From the NCBI RefSeq assembly GCF_000817775.3, contig NZ_JTHE03000009.1, positions 1 to 64,000 of the forward strand: DNA of 64,000 nucleotides, written 5' to 3'. The notes beneath the pieces were generated by a model. It worked only from the letters and a program-made list of their open reading frames with translations, was not told the origin of the DNA and ran no database searches. Numbering within the stretch: the first letter of the stretch is position 1; each line of letters starts with the position of its first letter. Position numbers and translations under genes: made by a program. Positions 44,833 through 53,712 of the stretch are shown here, in pieces. The DNA is from Lyngbya confervoides BDU141951 (GTDB taxonomy: Bacteria > Cyanobacteriota > Cyanobacteriia > Thermosynechococcales > Thermosynechococcaceae).

Positions 44833-45618
44833 CTAAAAGCCAAGGGCAGAGGCCAGAACCACCGGATCTTTTCCAACCCCAACGGTTACCGTGCGGCCCG
44901 CTTCCCGCAAAATCACGGTGGGATCTTGGGGGTTGCTCATGTCGATATGGGTAATCAGAATTTGCCCATTCGAGAGCCGATCGCCCACTTGCACCGTTCT
45001 CACCACGTTTTCATCGGGTGCTTTCAAGATAACCCTAGGCTGTCCACTCAGCATCATGATCCCTTTGACCTGAACTTGCTTGGCCAAAGTGGGCTCCGGT
45101 AGAGGCGGCAGGGTGACCTGATCGGGCAGCTTGACCAGGGTGCTTTTGTCTCCAGAGGTTGATGGAGCGGAGAGACTGGGCAGGGACGTCACCCTGGAGC
45201 GTTGATTAGAAGTTGATCCCCCAGTGGGGGCTTTGACAGTGCGACCCGCGTTAGAATCGTTCGGCTGGGCGTTTTGAGAAAATGACGTGGATGACCGTCC
45301 CCCCAGAGCTGTCTGGGGCGAGGCCGGAGGCCGCAACTGGGCAAAGGGGTTACTGCGCCCTTTTTGGATGACCTTGACGCGAGCATCGGGGTCAGTGGGA
45401 CGAGTCAGGGGACTGGCAGCAATCAAGGCCGTGGTTTTCGCGGAGGGCTGGGGAGATTGGGTAACCTCAGCGGCGGGGATTTCCCCCTGTGGAATTGTGG
45501 AGGAGGTGGGGGTTGCCCCCGACTCTTTATCCCGACTGATCAGCTCACAACTGCCTAAACTCAAAGACAGAAATCCCAGGAGTAGCCCCACACCCAATTT
45601 CCGCACGTTTACTTGCAT
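44833..45618 (-). CDS. Lipoprotein with secretin-accessory (PilP-like) C-terminal domain
   Basis: 261 residues from ATG 45618 (frame extends to 45639). VGLLLGFLSLSLGSCE is a lipoprotein signal with an SLGSC lipobox. Residues about 25-175 are low-complexity Ser/Pro/Thr/Gln. The C-terminal 80 residues form a compact domain: VKGIMMLSGQPRVILKAPDENVVRTVQVGDRL and TVTVGVG, a pattern like PilP/GspC homology regions. I infer a role in pilus or secretion-system assembly; the identity is not certain. Confidence 0.7.
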   Translation of the reverse strand: MQVNVRKLGVGLLLGFLSLSLGSCELISRDKESGATPTSSTIPQGEIPAAEVTQSPQPSAKTTALIAASPLTRPTDPDARVKVIQKGRSNPFAQLRPPASPQTALGGRSSTSFSQNAQPNDSNAGRTVKAPTGGSTSNQRSRVTSLPSLSAPSTSGDKSTLVKLPDQVTLPPLPEPTLAKQVQVKGIMMLSGQPRVILKAPDENVVRTVQVGDRLSNGQILITHIDMSNPQDPTVILREAGRTVTVGVGKDPVVLASALGF

Positions 45619-45729
45619 TTTTATCCACCTCGACTTCAATTACTAAAATAGCCTTAATTCTGGGAAACGACGAGAGTGATGATGCACAAGCCGTTTGAGC
45701 GTGAGCACAATCGCGTTATTCTCTGACTG

Positions 45730-47331
45730 ATGTCCACCAAACACCATGTTTCAGGTTTTATGTCTCAGGTTCACGGTAGGGTTGACATTCTGGGGGCTGG
45801 CCCTGGAGACCCAGGATTACTCACCCTTGTTGGTCAAGAACTTCTCGCGCAGGCTGAAGTTCTCATTTATGATGCCCTGGTTGACCCGTTTTTATTAACG
45901 TTCACCAAGGAAAATTGTCAACGGCATCGGGTGGGGAAACGGGGAGGACAGCCTAGCTGGAAACAGGCTGACATTAATCGTCTGCTGGTGGAGATTGCGC
46001 AACAGGGAAAACGGGTGGTTCGGCTGAAGAGTGGCGATCCCTTTGTCTTTGGCCGCACGGCCACTGAGGTGGAGGCCCTGAACGCAGTAAACTGCCCTGT
46101 CTACGTATGGCCTGGTATTTCTTCGGTGCTGGCGGCTCCCCTATTGGCCGGTATTCCGGTAACGGATCCAGACACCAGTCAGGTGGTGACCCTGGTGAGC
46201 GGCCACGCCCCAGCTACACTGAACTGGCAGGCGATCGCCGCCAGCGATACCCAGATTATTCTCATGGGAATGCGAACCTTGCCAGACCTGCGCACGGCAT
46301 TGCTCAACGCCGGCAAGTCGCCCCAGACCCCTGTGGCAGTTATACGCGGGTGTAGCTGGCCCCACCAAGAATGCTGGATCGGAACCCTGGACACCCTCAC
46401 TCCTCCCGCAGACCCCCTTGCCCCCGCCGTTATTGTGGTGGGGAAGGTGGTAGAAAAGCGCAGGCAGCTAAGGCTTTCCAATTGCTTAGATGCATCCCCG
46501 CGCAGCCAGATCCTGCGTGGGCGACACATCCTGGTAACCCGCGCGGCGGGCCAATCAAGTTCCTTTCGAGATCAGCTTACAAACCTCGGTGCCCAGGTCA
46601 CCGAAATGCCAGCCCTGGAAATTGTGGCTCCCACTCGTTGGGAGGATCTCGATCAGGCCATTGAGGCCCTCGCCACCTACCACTGGCTGATCTTGACCTC
46701 GGCAAACGCGGTGCAGTTTTTCTTCCATCGCCTTTCCCATTGGCAGCTCGATAGCCGCGCCTTGGGTCAGGTGAAAGTGGCGGTCGTGGGACGCAAAACA
46801 GCCGATCAACTGACACAGTTTGGAATTCGCCCAGACTACATTCCTCCGAATTTCATTGCAGATGATCTAGCGGCAAATTTTCCAGGCGGACCAGATCTCT
46901 CGGCATACTCTATTTTGCTCCCCAGGGTGGAAAGTGGCGGCCGCGATCTTTTGGTACAGTCCCTTCAGGCACAAGGTGCCCAGGTGACGGAGGTGGCCGC
47001 TTACCAGTCACAATGCCCCACGCACATTCCGCCAACGGTGGTTGACTCGCTTCAAACCACCCCCTTGGATGCCATCACCTTTGCCAGCTCCAAAACGGTT
47101 CGGCACACCGTTCAGCTTCTCAATTCCCTGACCCATCAGGTTTGGAATCAGTCGGCCCAGGATTGGCTTAAGTCCACCTGTATTGCCTCCATCGGTCCTC
47201 AGACCTCTAAAACTTGCCGAGATCTTCTGGGCCGGGTCGATGTTGAGCCCAAAGAATATACCCTTGATAGCCTCACCCAGGCGTTAGTTCAGTATTTTCA
47301 GGATCACGAAGGCCCGAAACCCCATCCCTAG
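45730..47331 (+). CDS. CobA-HemD fusion: uroporphyrinogen-III C-methyltransferase / uroporphyrinogen-III synthase
   Basis: 533 residues. Residues about 15-255 are a SAM-dependent methyltransferase: VDILGAGPGDPGLLTL, RLKSGDPFVFGR, VWPGISSVLAAPLLAGIPVT and LMGMRTLPDL. Residues about 268-525 are HemD-like: ILVTRAAGQSSSFRDQL, LILTSANAVQFFF and DAITFASSKTVRHTV. HemD makes uroporphyrinogen III and CobA makes precorrin-2, so the fusion links the branch point to siroheme and cobalamin. hemA and hemC lie 15 kb upstream. The stop overlaps the convergent ArsR gene by 4 nt. Confidence 0.93.
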   Translation: MSTKHHVSGFMSQVHGRVDILGAGPGDPGLLTLVGQELLAQAEVLIYDALVDPFLLTFTKENCQRHRVGKRGGQPSWKQADINRLLVEIAQQGKRVVRLKSGDPFVFGRTATEVEALNAVNCPVYVWPGISSVLAAPLLAGIPVTDPDTSQVVTLVSGHAPATLNWQAIAASDTQIILMGMRTLPDLRTALLNAGKSPQTPVAVIRGCSWPHQECWIGTLDTLTPPADPLAPAVIVVGKVVEKRRQLRLSNCLDASPRSQILRGRHILVTRAAGQSSSFRDQLTNLGAQVTEMPALEIVAPTRWEDLDQAIEALATYHWLILTSANAVQFFFHRLSHWQLDSRALGQVKVAVVGRKTADQLTQFGIRPDYIPPNFIADDLAANFPGGPDLSAYSILLPRVESGGRDLLVQSLQAQGAQVTEVAAYQSQCPTHIPPTVVDSLQTTPLDAITFASSKTVRHTVQLLNSLTHQVWNQSAQDWLKSTCIASIGPQTSKTCRDLLGRVDVEPKEYTLDSLTQALVQYFQDHEGPKPHP

Positions 47332-47660
47332 GCAGAATGTTCAGAGTTTGGCGGAGGGAAAATTTGGGCATGGCGGCGGAAATCTGCGATATATTCTTCC
47401 AGATGGATGAGTTGTGCCAGATTTAAACTGTAGTAAATCCAACGACCTTCGTGGCGGGTATAGACTAAGTCGGCATCCTTGAGAACCTTCAGGTGGAACG
47501 ATAGCTTGGACTGAGTCACGTTCAGCTCTTCACAAAGCTCTCCCACACAAAACTCCTGATGTCGCAGATGCTCCAAGATCTGCATACGAATCGGGTCAGA
47601 GAGCGCATGAAAGCCACTCACTAAGGCATCTTGATGGGCGGGAGCGTAGGTTGAGGTCAT
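47328..47660 (-). CDS. ArsR-family winged-helix regulator
   Basis: 110 residues. SDPIRMQILEHLRHQEFCVGELCEELNVTQSKLSFHLKVLKDADLVY is the ArsR DNA-binding domain (about 20-70), followed by EGRWIYYSL. The ELCEEL position carries Cys where SmtB has ELCVCDL, and an earlier FC gives a Cys pair, so As(III)- or metal-type sensing is possible. It resembles the cyanobacterial arsenite regulator, but no ars operon is seen. It is convergent with cobA-hemD. An inverted repeat lies 79 nt upstream of its start. Confidence 0.9.
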   Translation of the reverse strand: MTSTYAPAHQDALVSGFHALSDPIRMQILEHLRHQEFCVGELCEELNVTQSKLSFHLKVLKDADLVYTRHEGRWIYYSLNLAQLIHLEEYIADFRRHAQIFPPPNSEHSA

Positions 47661-47738
47661 TCTGTAGTCAAATTGGGTTAACGGGGGCTGGTTTCACCAA
47701 AGCAGTGCTTCCACCCCCTTTAGTTTTCACCCTCATTA

Positions 47739-47752
47739 GTATAGTCATACTC
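47739..47752. promoter_or_regulatory. Possible operator upstream of ArsR gene
   Basis: AGTAT-AGTC-ATACT, a 5-bp inverted repeat with 4-nt spacer, about 80 nt upstream of the ArsR start. ArsR proteins usually autoregulate through AT-rich dyads; this is the only candidate I see. It also resembles a -10 box (TATAGT). Confidence 0.35.
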
Positions 47753-47922
47753 CAGGGTTAGTCTGCCGGATCAGGGACAGGATGCCCTAAAAATCAAGGG
47801 TCCTGCGATGGCCGCCGCCGATCCTAGGACACCTGGCCCAGGATGACGAGGCCGTAAACTTCCCCTTTTCCGCAAAGGTCCCAGCTTGTGGTCAATGTTG
47901 GGGCAGCAAGTCAATACACTTA

Positions 47923-47952
47923 AGATTTATGAACACTAGATTTATGAACACT
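47923..47952. repeat. 15-bp perfect tandem duplication
   Basis: AGATTTATGAACACT occurs twice in succession (47923-47937 and 47938-47952) in a non-coding spacer. Confidence 0.9.
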
Positions 47953-48001
47953 TGCTCCCCAGCTGTCCCGAAGGATCCCCCCGCTCTGGAGATGCAAGGT
48001 T

Positions 48002-48859
48002 TCAAGGGTCCTGTTGCCGCTGACAGGTGGGGCAAAAGTGAGCCGAGCGCCCCGCCAGCTTAATCTGCTCTATGGGGGTGTGACAGACTTTACAGGGGTG
48101 GGCCTTACGCCCATACACCCAGGCTTCTCCGCCATAGTTACCGTTGATCCCTGTCACACCCGTAAAGGTACTAAAGCTGGTTCCGCCCGCCTTAATCCCA
48201 GCCTGAAGAACATGGCGGACTGATTTCCAGAGTTGCCGGATTTGCTGTTTTTGGAGGTGAGCACAGCGGGTCGCCGGGTGAATTCCGCTGTGGAATAAGG
48301 CTTCATCAGCATAGATATTACCAACCCCAGCCACTAGCCTTTGATCCAGCAGAGCCGTTTTAATGGGTCGGCTGCGATCGCACAGAGCTTGGCACAGATA
48401 ATCCAGGGAAAAGTCTGCGGAAAACGGCTCGGGTCCGAGTCCCTGGAGTCCGGTGATAATTGACTCCGGAGGGCAAGGGCTTGGAACCCACCACAGTTGA
48501 CCAAAGGTGCGCTGGTCCACAAACCTCAGCTCTTGTCCCTGAGTCATCAGAAAGCGAACCCGGGTGTGCTTATGCAGCGGCTCATCTTGAGCCAGCCAAA
48601 GCAGCTGCCCACTCATCCGCAGATGAGCACCCAGAACTCCGAGGGGCGTTTGCTCTGGCCCAATCAGGTGGGCTAGCAGATACTTTCCCCGGCGATCCCA
48701 GTGCTGAATTTGAGCTTGGGGGAGCGCCTGAACAAACTGTTGAGGCGTGGGATGTCCAATCGAACGGGGATAAAGAACAACCACTTCAAGAATAGGGTGG
48801 TGTAAAGTCACGGTTTCCAAGCCACGGCGAACCGTTTCCACCTCCGGCAACTCAGGCAT
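48002..48859 (-). CDS. mutM: Formamidopyrimidine-DNA glycosylase (Fpg/MutM)
   Basis: 285 residues. Removes oxidised purines such as 8-oxoguanine and nicks the site. PELPEVETVRRGLE provides catalytic Pro2 and Glu3. RRGKYLLAHL carries the conserved Lys. DQRLVAGVGNIYADEALF is the helix-two-turn-helix. The C-terminal zinc finger CKVCHTPIEQIKL...FCPTC is complete (four Cys). ATG 48859. Confidence 0.97.
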   Translation of the reverse strand: MPELPEVETVRRGLETVTLHHPILEVVVLYPRSIGHPTPQQFVQALPQAQIQHWDRRGKYLLAHLIGPEQTPLGVLGAHLRMSGQLLWLAQDEPLHKHTRVRFLMTQGQELRFVDQRTFGQLWWVPSPCPPESIITGLQGLGPEPFSADFSLDYLCQALCDRSRPIKTALLDQRLVAGVGNIYADEALFHSGIHPATRCAHLQKQQIRQLWKSVRHVLQAGIKAGGTSFSTFTGVTGINGNYGGEAWVYGRKAHPCKVCHTPIEQIKLAGRSAHFCPTCQRQQDP

Positions 48860-48893
48860 GAAAGGTTAGAGTCCTGGGGATATGGCCCTCAAT

Positions 48894-48919
48894 CATAAAA
48901 AACGTCCATAAAAAACATC
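48894..48919. repeat. 13-bp tandem duplication
   Basis: CATAAAAAACGTC (48894-48906) then CATAAAAAACATC (48907-48919), 12 of 13 identical. It overlaps the A/T tail of the psaE terminator. Confidence 0.78.
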
Positions 48920-48954
48920 AATTGCTCTTTACAAGGGTGAGCAAAGAGCAATTG
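48911..48954 (-). terminator. Terminator of psaE
   Basis: On the minus strand CAATTGCTCTTT (48954-48943) pairs perfectly with AAAGAGCAATTG (48930-48919), 12-nt loop, followed by ATGTTTTTT. It lies about 150 nt after the psaE stop. Confidence 0.85.
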
Positions 48955-49107
48955 ACGCTAAATTTAAAATCAATGAGTAACGTTAGAAGCTGCGAATCAT
49001 TTTTATCCGTAGCCAACCCCCAATAAAGCTCGTTTAATAGCGCAGGGACCTTTCAATTGCACAGTAAAAATGCACCGCAGAAGCGGATCGGCAAACCCGT
49101 CTAGAGG

Positions 49108-49338
49108 CTAGGATTTTTTCGCTGGCGGCGCTTCAACTTCGACCAACTCATGTAAGCCAAAGTTGTTCGTGCTAACGCCACCGGCATTCCCGCTGTAGCC
49201 GTTGTAGTTCACCTTGTCAAAACGAACAATCACTGGATATTTAATCCCGCTTTTATCCACAGAGGCAACGGTGCCAATTTCGTTATACCAGTAGGACTCC
49301 GGACGAAGGATCCGTACCTTAGAACCGCGTTGAACCAT
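49108..49338 (-). CDS. psaE: Photosystem I subunit IV (PsaE)
   Basis: 76 residues. Peripheral stromal subunit of photosystem I that helps dock ferredoxin and cyclic electron flow components. [27 protein letters not shown] and [27 protein letters not shown] contain the SH3-like fold core (each written in two conserved parts). The acidic/Pro/Lys tail EAPPAKKS is short. Monocistronic with its own terminator. Confidence 0.97.
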   Translation of the reverse strand: MVQRGSKVRILRPESYWYNEIGTVASVDKSGIKYPVIVRFDKVNYNGYSGNAGGVSTNNFGLHELVEVEAPPAKKS

Positions 49339-49449
49339 AGATCTAAATCGCTGAATTTTTGAACGAACGCATAATAGCTACACACTACTACGATTCCGAA
49401 ACCCGGCCCTTGCTTCAGACCTAAACATTTATGAATCGTAACGGTTCAG

Positions 49450-50340
49450 TTACAAAATTTCGGGAGCCTGCTGCTGCTGTAGATCGACCAAGATCACTCT
49501 CAGCACCTGCTGGAGCAGATGAAGCAGGGTGATACGGCAATCGAGCCAATCTTCGGTTTCGCGCTCAGACAGACCAAACAGACGGCATTGGCCATAGAAC
49601 TGCTGGAAGAGTCTGAGCCAGGTTTGGCTTAGGGCACGGGCGCGCGAAATGGGCCAAGGCAATACGAGGGGCTGCTGCCAAAAGGCAGTGGAGGGAACAA
49701 GCCGCAGCTGGCTGGCACAGTAGGTTCGCTGGAACTGTAAGGGGAAGGAGCACAGCGATCGCAGGATCTGTCCCTCTGCGCAGTCCGGTTGCGCCCTCAT
49801 CGCCGGGGGGAAGCAAACCGATCGACTCCATCGATGGAACAGTTCATGATCCTGAGCCAAGCGCAGGAGTGAGCAGCAGCGAGCATGGGCGTAGGCCCAT
49901 TCAAATCCCCAAAAAGGGTCTGCCTTGAGGCTCCTCCCGGCGGGGAGAGTACTGGCTAGGGTCAAGTGCTGCAAACGAGGTGGATGCTGCAGGGCTTGAT
50001 TCAGGCAAAATTCCTGCAGAACATCGGCCACGCGAATGTCAATCCAGCCGCTGGCCCTGTCTACTCGACTCTGGATTTGCGCAGCCTGGTCAGGAATCTG
50101 TGCCTGGATCCAGGACTGAAAGGCGACCAAAAGGACAGCAGGGTCAACCTGAGGAAGCTGAAGAGCAAGGGGAGTTCGATAAATCCCCCAGGTGTGGGGA
50201 TGGGGCTCAAGCACCAGGTTGACCGCGGATCGATCTCCCTGGACATTCACCTCCTGCGCGGCAATCGCCAGTCCTGCAAGCAACATGGGCACCGGGGATG
50301 GGTACCAGAGCTGACAGTGGACATCAAAACCAGGAAACAT
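49450..50340 (-). CDS. Stand-alone DALR anticodon-binding-domain protein
   Basis: 296 residues from ATG 50340. The middle segment FEWAYAHARCCSLLRLAQDHEL matches the DALR helix bundle that contacts the anticodon in arginyl- and cysteinyl-tRNA synthetases. No HIGH or KMSKS motif, so it is not a synthetase. The N-terminal 100 residues contain HTWGIYRTPLALQL, recalling the Add-1 region of ArgS. It might bind a tRNA or regulate ArgRS (inference). The start region lies in a 16-bp tandem repeat, so the true start is uncertain; MLLAGLAIAAQEVNV is another candidate. Confidence 0.75.
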   Translation of the reverse strand: MFPGFDVHCQLWYPSPVPMLLAGLAIAAQEVNVQGDRSAVNLVLEPHPHTWGIYRTPLALQLPQVDPAVLLVAFQSWIQAQIPDQAAQIQSRVDRASGWIDIRVADVLQEFCLNQALQHPPRLQHLTLASTLPAGRSLKADPFWGFEWAYAHARCCSLLRLAQDHELFHRWSRSVCFPPAMRAQPDCAEGQILRSLCSFPLQFQRTYCASQLRLVPSTAFWQQPLVLPWPISRARALSQTWLRLFQQFYGQCRLFGLSERETEDWLDCRITLLHLLQQVLRVILVDLQQQQAPEIL

Positions 50341-50380
50341 CAAAACCAGGAAACATCAAAAACATTGACATCAAAAGCCT
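50322..50380. repeat. 16-bp repeat array at the start of the DALR gene
   Basis: CATCAAAACCAGGAAA occurs twice exactly (50322-50337, 50338-50353), followed by diverged partial copies CATCAAAAACATTGA (50354-50368) and CATCAAAAGCC (50370-50380). On the minus strand each copy contains GATG, so the ATG is duplicated. Confidence 0.9.
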
Positions 50381-50520
50381 CTCTGGGAGGTGCCTGGGGA
50401 ATGAAATCGCCCTAGGGTCGGTTGAGGTCTTTGCGCAAGGATGCTAGATCAAACCACTGCAGATTCTTCTAGAATCATCCTAGCTTTTGCCCCCCTTCAG
50501 GTTCAGTTTTCGGTCTGCCC

Positions 50521-52305
50521 ATGAAAAAAGTTGTCCCCAGTGCCCTGTTCACCCTGACAGCCTTAACCAGCTTACCCGCCTACGCCAACGATGCGCTGCA
50601 GGTGGTCTACCCTCCTGCTGACCATCAAACGGCCGCCGATCGGATTTTTATCATTGGAACGGCCCCACCGGATAGCCCAGTGCGGCTGAACGGGACCGTG
50701 ATTCAAGACCGAAGTGTTTCAGGGCATTTCGCCCCCAGCATTCCTCTGGCGGTGGGGGAAAATGTCGTCACCCTGGACGCCCAGGGGCAACAACTCACCC
50801 TTCGGATTACGCGATCGCCCAGCGACCCCCCGCTTCCCTCACAGTTTGGATTTTTAGACAACTCGCTACAGCCAGCGGTGGATCTAGCGCGCATGCCCCA
50901 TGAACCCATCTGTTTTCGCGCGATCGCTACGCCCAACTCCCAGGTGCTGGTCACCGTTGGATCCCAGCAGATCAAGCTATTGCCGGTGGGAGAATCGGTG
51001 GAGTTGCCCCCCAACTCAGCCGTATTGACCCTCAACAATCAGCCCCAGCCCCAGAGGGCTAATGGAGTTTACCAAAACTGTACAGGGTTTGCTGATCCAG
51101 GATTCCTGGGAAGCCCCCAATTCCAAGTGACCCGTGCAACGGGTGATCGGGTTGCCCAGGTCAGCGATGGATCTATCACCATTCTTGATCCCGCCAATAT
51201 CGAGATGGTTGAGGTCACGGCAAGCCAGGGCGTTGCTCGCACTGGACCGAGTACGAACCACTCGCGCCTTACCCCCCTGCCCCAGGGAACCCAGGCCAGA
51301 ATCACAGGGGCAGAAGGAGATTGGTGGCGTTTGGACTATGGAGCCTGGATTAAGAAGGCGGAAACCCAAACCATTCCCCGTCAAGGGCCGACCCAATCAA
51401 TCATTCGCAGTCTGAAGTCTCGCTCCGCAGGAGACTGGACCGAGGTGGTTTTTCCGCTGCAAACGCCGGTTCCCATCTCAGTGGAGCAGGGCGATCGATT
51501 CCTAAGGCTGACGCTACACAATACCACCGCACAAACCGATACCATTTTTGTCCCCCCGGATGCGGTCATAGAGCGTCTAGACTGGTCGCAGCCCAGTCCT
51601 CAACAAGCCACCTATCGTTTCCAGCTTAAGGCTGAACAGGCGTGGGGCTATAAGCTTCGTTACGAAGGCACAAGCTTAATTCTCTCTCTGCGCCACCCTC
51701 CGCAACTAAGCCGCGATCGCAGATCGTTGCAAGGCGCAAAAATTTTGCTAGATGCTGGCCACGGCAGCGAGAACGATCTTGGGGCGAGAGGTCCCAACGG
51801 CTACCCAGAAAAAGACGCAAATCTCTTTGTCACCCAGGTGCTGCAGCGGGAGCTAGAAAATCGGGGGGCAGAGGTGATCATGACGCGACTAGCAGAGGAA
51901 GATCTATATCCCCAGGATCGCGTGGCCGTGATTGAGCAGAGAGAGCCGCATCTAGCGGTGAGCCTGCACTTTAATGCCTTGCCCGACAATGGAGATGCCC
52001 TGAAGACCCAAGGCATTGGGGCCTTTTGGTATCATCCCCAGGCCTACGACTTTTCTGTGTTTATCCATGACTATCTGGTGAACCGCCTAGGGCGCAAGTC
52101 CTACGGTGTCTTTTGGAACAATTTAGCCCTGACGCGCCCGACGGTGTCCCCCTCGGTTTTGCTGGAGCTGGGCTTCATGATTAATCCCGAGGAGTTTGAA
52201 TGGATTAGCGATTCCAAGGCCCAAACCCAGCTAGGAAAGGCCCTAGCCGATGGCATTACCCTTTGGTTCCATCGCAGCCAGACGGGAGAAAGAGCCCAAC
52301 CATAA
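50521..52305 (+). CDS. N-acetylmuramoyl-L-alanine amidase (AmiC type, Amidase_3) with SH3-like domain
   Basis: 594 residues, exported. Signal peptide about 1-22, ending LPAYA. Residues about 25-110 are a beta-rich adhesion-like domain. An SH3b-like segment spans about 225-285 (VARTGPSTNHSRLTPLPQGTQ, WWRLDYGAWIKK). The catalytic domain begins near 405: ILLDAGHGSENDLGARG with the zinc His, PEKDANLFV with Glu, VSLHFNALP with the second His and SVLLELGFM with the catalytic Glu. It cleaves the stem peptide from peptidoglycan at division septa. The monocistronic gene has a single start. Confidence 0.93.
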   Translation: MKKVVPSALFTLTALTSLPAYANDALQVVYPPADHQTAADRIFIIGTAPPDSPVRLNGTVIQDRSVSGHFAPSIPLAVGENVVTLDAQGQQLTLRITRSPSDPPLPSQFGFLDNSLQPAVDLARMPHEPICFRAIATPNSQVLVTVGSQQIKLLPVGESVELPPNSAVLTLNNQPQPQRANGVYQNCTGFADPGFLGSPQFQVTRATGDRVAQVSDGSITILDPANIEMVEVTASQGVARTGPSTNHSRLTPLPQGTQARITGAEGDWWRLDYGAWIKKAETQTIPRQGPTQSIIRSLKSRSAGDWTEVVFPLQTPVPISVEQGDRFLRLTLHNTTAQTDTIFVPPDAVIERLDWSQPSPQQATYRFQLKAEQAWGYKLRYEGTSLILSLRHPPQLSRDRRSLQGAKILLDAGHGSENDLGARGPNGYPEKDANLFVTQVLQRELENRGAEVIMTRLAEEDLYPQDRVAVIEQREPHLAVSLHFNALPDNGDALKTQGIGAFWYHPQAYDFSVFIHDYLVNRLGRKSYGVFWNNLALTRPTVSPSVLLELGFMINPEEFEWISDSKAQTQLGKALADGITLWFHRSQTGERAQP

Positions 52306-52345
52306 GCTTGGGCCAGGCTAGGGGTTAGATCTAGGGGCCCAAGCT
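52305..52345. terminator. Inverted repeat between convergent amidase and CobW genes
   Basis: AGCTTGGGCC (52305-52314) pairs perfectly with GGCCCAAGCT (52336-52345) around a 21-nt loop. There is no U-tract on either strand. It is the only structure between the two convergent genes and may stop transcription in both directions. Confidence 0.6.
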
Positions 52346-53498
52346 AGGCGCCAAACCCCTGGCCACGACTGCTGCTAGGCAGGGTCAGGCAGCTATCGAG
52401 CTGGGCCCGGAGTTTGTCATGGTCTAGGTTTTGGCCGATCAGCACCAGCTGATTCTTAGGATCTCCCTTCCAGGCCTCGTCCTCCAAGGAAAAACGCTTG
52501 CCGCTCAGGTGGAACACATGGCGCTTCGGACTTTCATCGAACCAGAGAATTCCCTTAGCCCGAAAGACATTAATGGGAAGTTGATTATCGAGGAAATGCT
52601 GAAATTTGCGCACGGAAAAGGGGCGATCGCTCTGAAAAGAAAGGGAAGTAAACCCATCAATGGCGAGGTGATCGGAATGGACCTGTTCATGCTTGTGCCC
52701 GTGGCCATGGCTATGCTCATGCTTGTGCCCATGATCGGGCCCATGATCATGATGCTCGCCCTCCTCTGCACCGTGATCGTGCAGGCAGTGCCCGTGGTCA
52801 TGATCGCAATCGCTGTGATCCTGGCGATCGCCCTCCGATGCAGAGGCAAAATAGCGATCCGACTCAAACAGCCCCACACTGAGCAGCAGGGGCAACGGAA
52901 CCTGCCCCTTCACCGTGCGCATGATTCTGGCCCCCTCGCGCATCTCGCGCAGGCGCACTTCCAGTAAATCCAGATCCGCTGTATCGACCAGATCAGCTTT
53001 GTTGAGCAGAATAATGTCGCCGTAGGCAATTTGACTCTGGGCCGCTTCGGAATTAAATAAATCCAGGCTGAAGTTTTCGGCATCGACCATAGTAATGATG
53101 GAATCCAAGCGAGTCACATCCCGCAAATCCGTTCCCAAGAAGGTCAAAGCCACCGGCAGCGGGTCAGCAAGTCCTGTGGTTTCCACCACGAGATAGTCAA
53201 TTTTTTCGGCCCGCTCTAAAACCTTATACACCGCCTCCACCAGATCGTTATTGATCGTGCAGCAGATGCAGCCATTGCTCAGCTCCACCATGTTGTCGTC
53301 CTCGGTGGTGATCAACAGGTCATTGTCAATGCCAATCTCCCCGAATTCATTCACTAGAACGGCTGTTTTCAGCCCCTCCTGGTTGGTGAGAATGTGGTTC
53401 AAGAGCGTTGTCTTTCCACTTCCTAAAAAGCCCGTAATGATGGTGACCGGTAGGCCATGCTTCACCGTTTCCATACTGGCGCTCGGCGCTGACGTCAT
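52344..53498 (-). CDS. CobW/COG0523 G3E GTPase with His-rich loop (metal chaperone)
   Basis: 384 residues from ATG 53498 (the frame begins at 53528). VTIITGFLGSGKTTLLNHIL is the P-loop. EFGEIGIDNDLL, ELSNGCICCTI (the CxCC metal site), VVETTGLADPLPVALTF and LNKADLVD complete the GTPase. Residues about 225-285 hold a long His/Asp/Gly-rich stretch, likely binding zinc or another metal. The C-terminal CobW domain contains FQHFLDNQLPINVFRAKG. Such proteins deliver zinc or act in cobalamin cofactor synthesis; no Zur-type site is obvious upstream. The target metal is not decided by sequence. Confidence 0.92.
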   Translation of the reverse strand: MTSAPSASMETVKHGLPVTIITGFLGSGKTTLLNHILTNQEGLKTAVLVNEFGEIGIDNDLLITTEDDNMVELSNGCICCTINNDLVEAVYKVLERAEKIDYLVVETTGLADPLPVALTFLGTDLRDVTRLDSIITMVDAENFSLDLFNSEAAQSQIAYGDIILLNKADLVDTADLDLLEVRLREMREGARIMRTVKGQVPLPLLLSVGLFESDRYFASASEGDRQDHSDCDHDHGHCLHDHGAEEGEHHDHGPDHGHKHEHSHGHGHKHEQVHSDHLAIDGFTSLSFQSDRPFSVRKFQHFLDNQLPINVFRAKGILWFDESPKRHVFHLSGKRFSLEDEAWKGDPKNQLVLIGQNLDHDKLRAQLDSCLTLPSSSRGQGFGA

Positions 53499-53657
53499 AG
53501 TCAAAGGTGTCTGTAAGCTCAACAACAAAATTGTCCATCTATCCTATGTCAGGATGATGAGCCGATCATATTATGGCCTAGAGTTTCGCGATCCCGTGTT
53601 GTGATCAGCTTGAGTTAGGATTGGAGGTCCAGAGCATCTGCGGTCGGGGATGTTTGT

Positions 53658-53681
53658 GCTCAGTCCCAGGCTCAGCCCCAG
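53658..53681. repeat. 12-bp tandem duplication at the 5' edge of the cysS fusion
   Basis: GCTCAGTCCCAG (53658-53669) then GCTCAGCCCCAG (53670-53681), 11 of 12 identical. If translation begins at 53650 it encodes LSPRLSPR. Confidence 0.78.
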
Positions 53682-53712
53682 GCGCTCCCTCACCCTTTTT
53701 CCTTGCGCGTCC

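Larger units (their letters stand above)
47661..48001. other. Spacer between ArsR gene and mutM
   Basis: No gene supported. It holds the AGTAT/ATACT inverted repeat (47739-47752), a 15-bp perfect tandem duplication (47923-47952), and otherwise nothing I can name. Confidence 0.6.
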
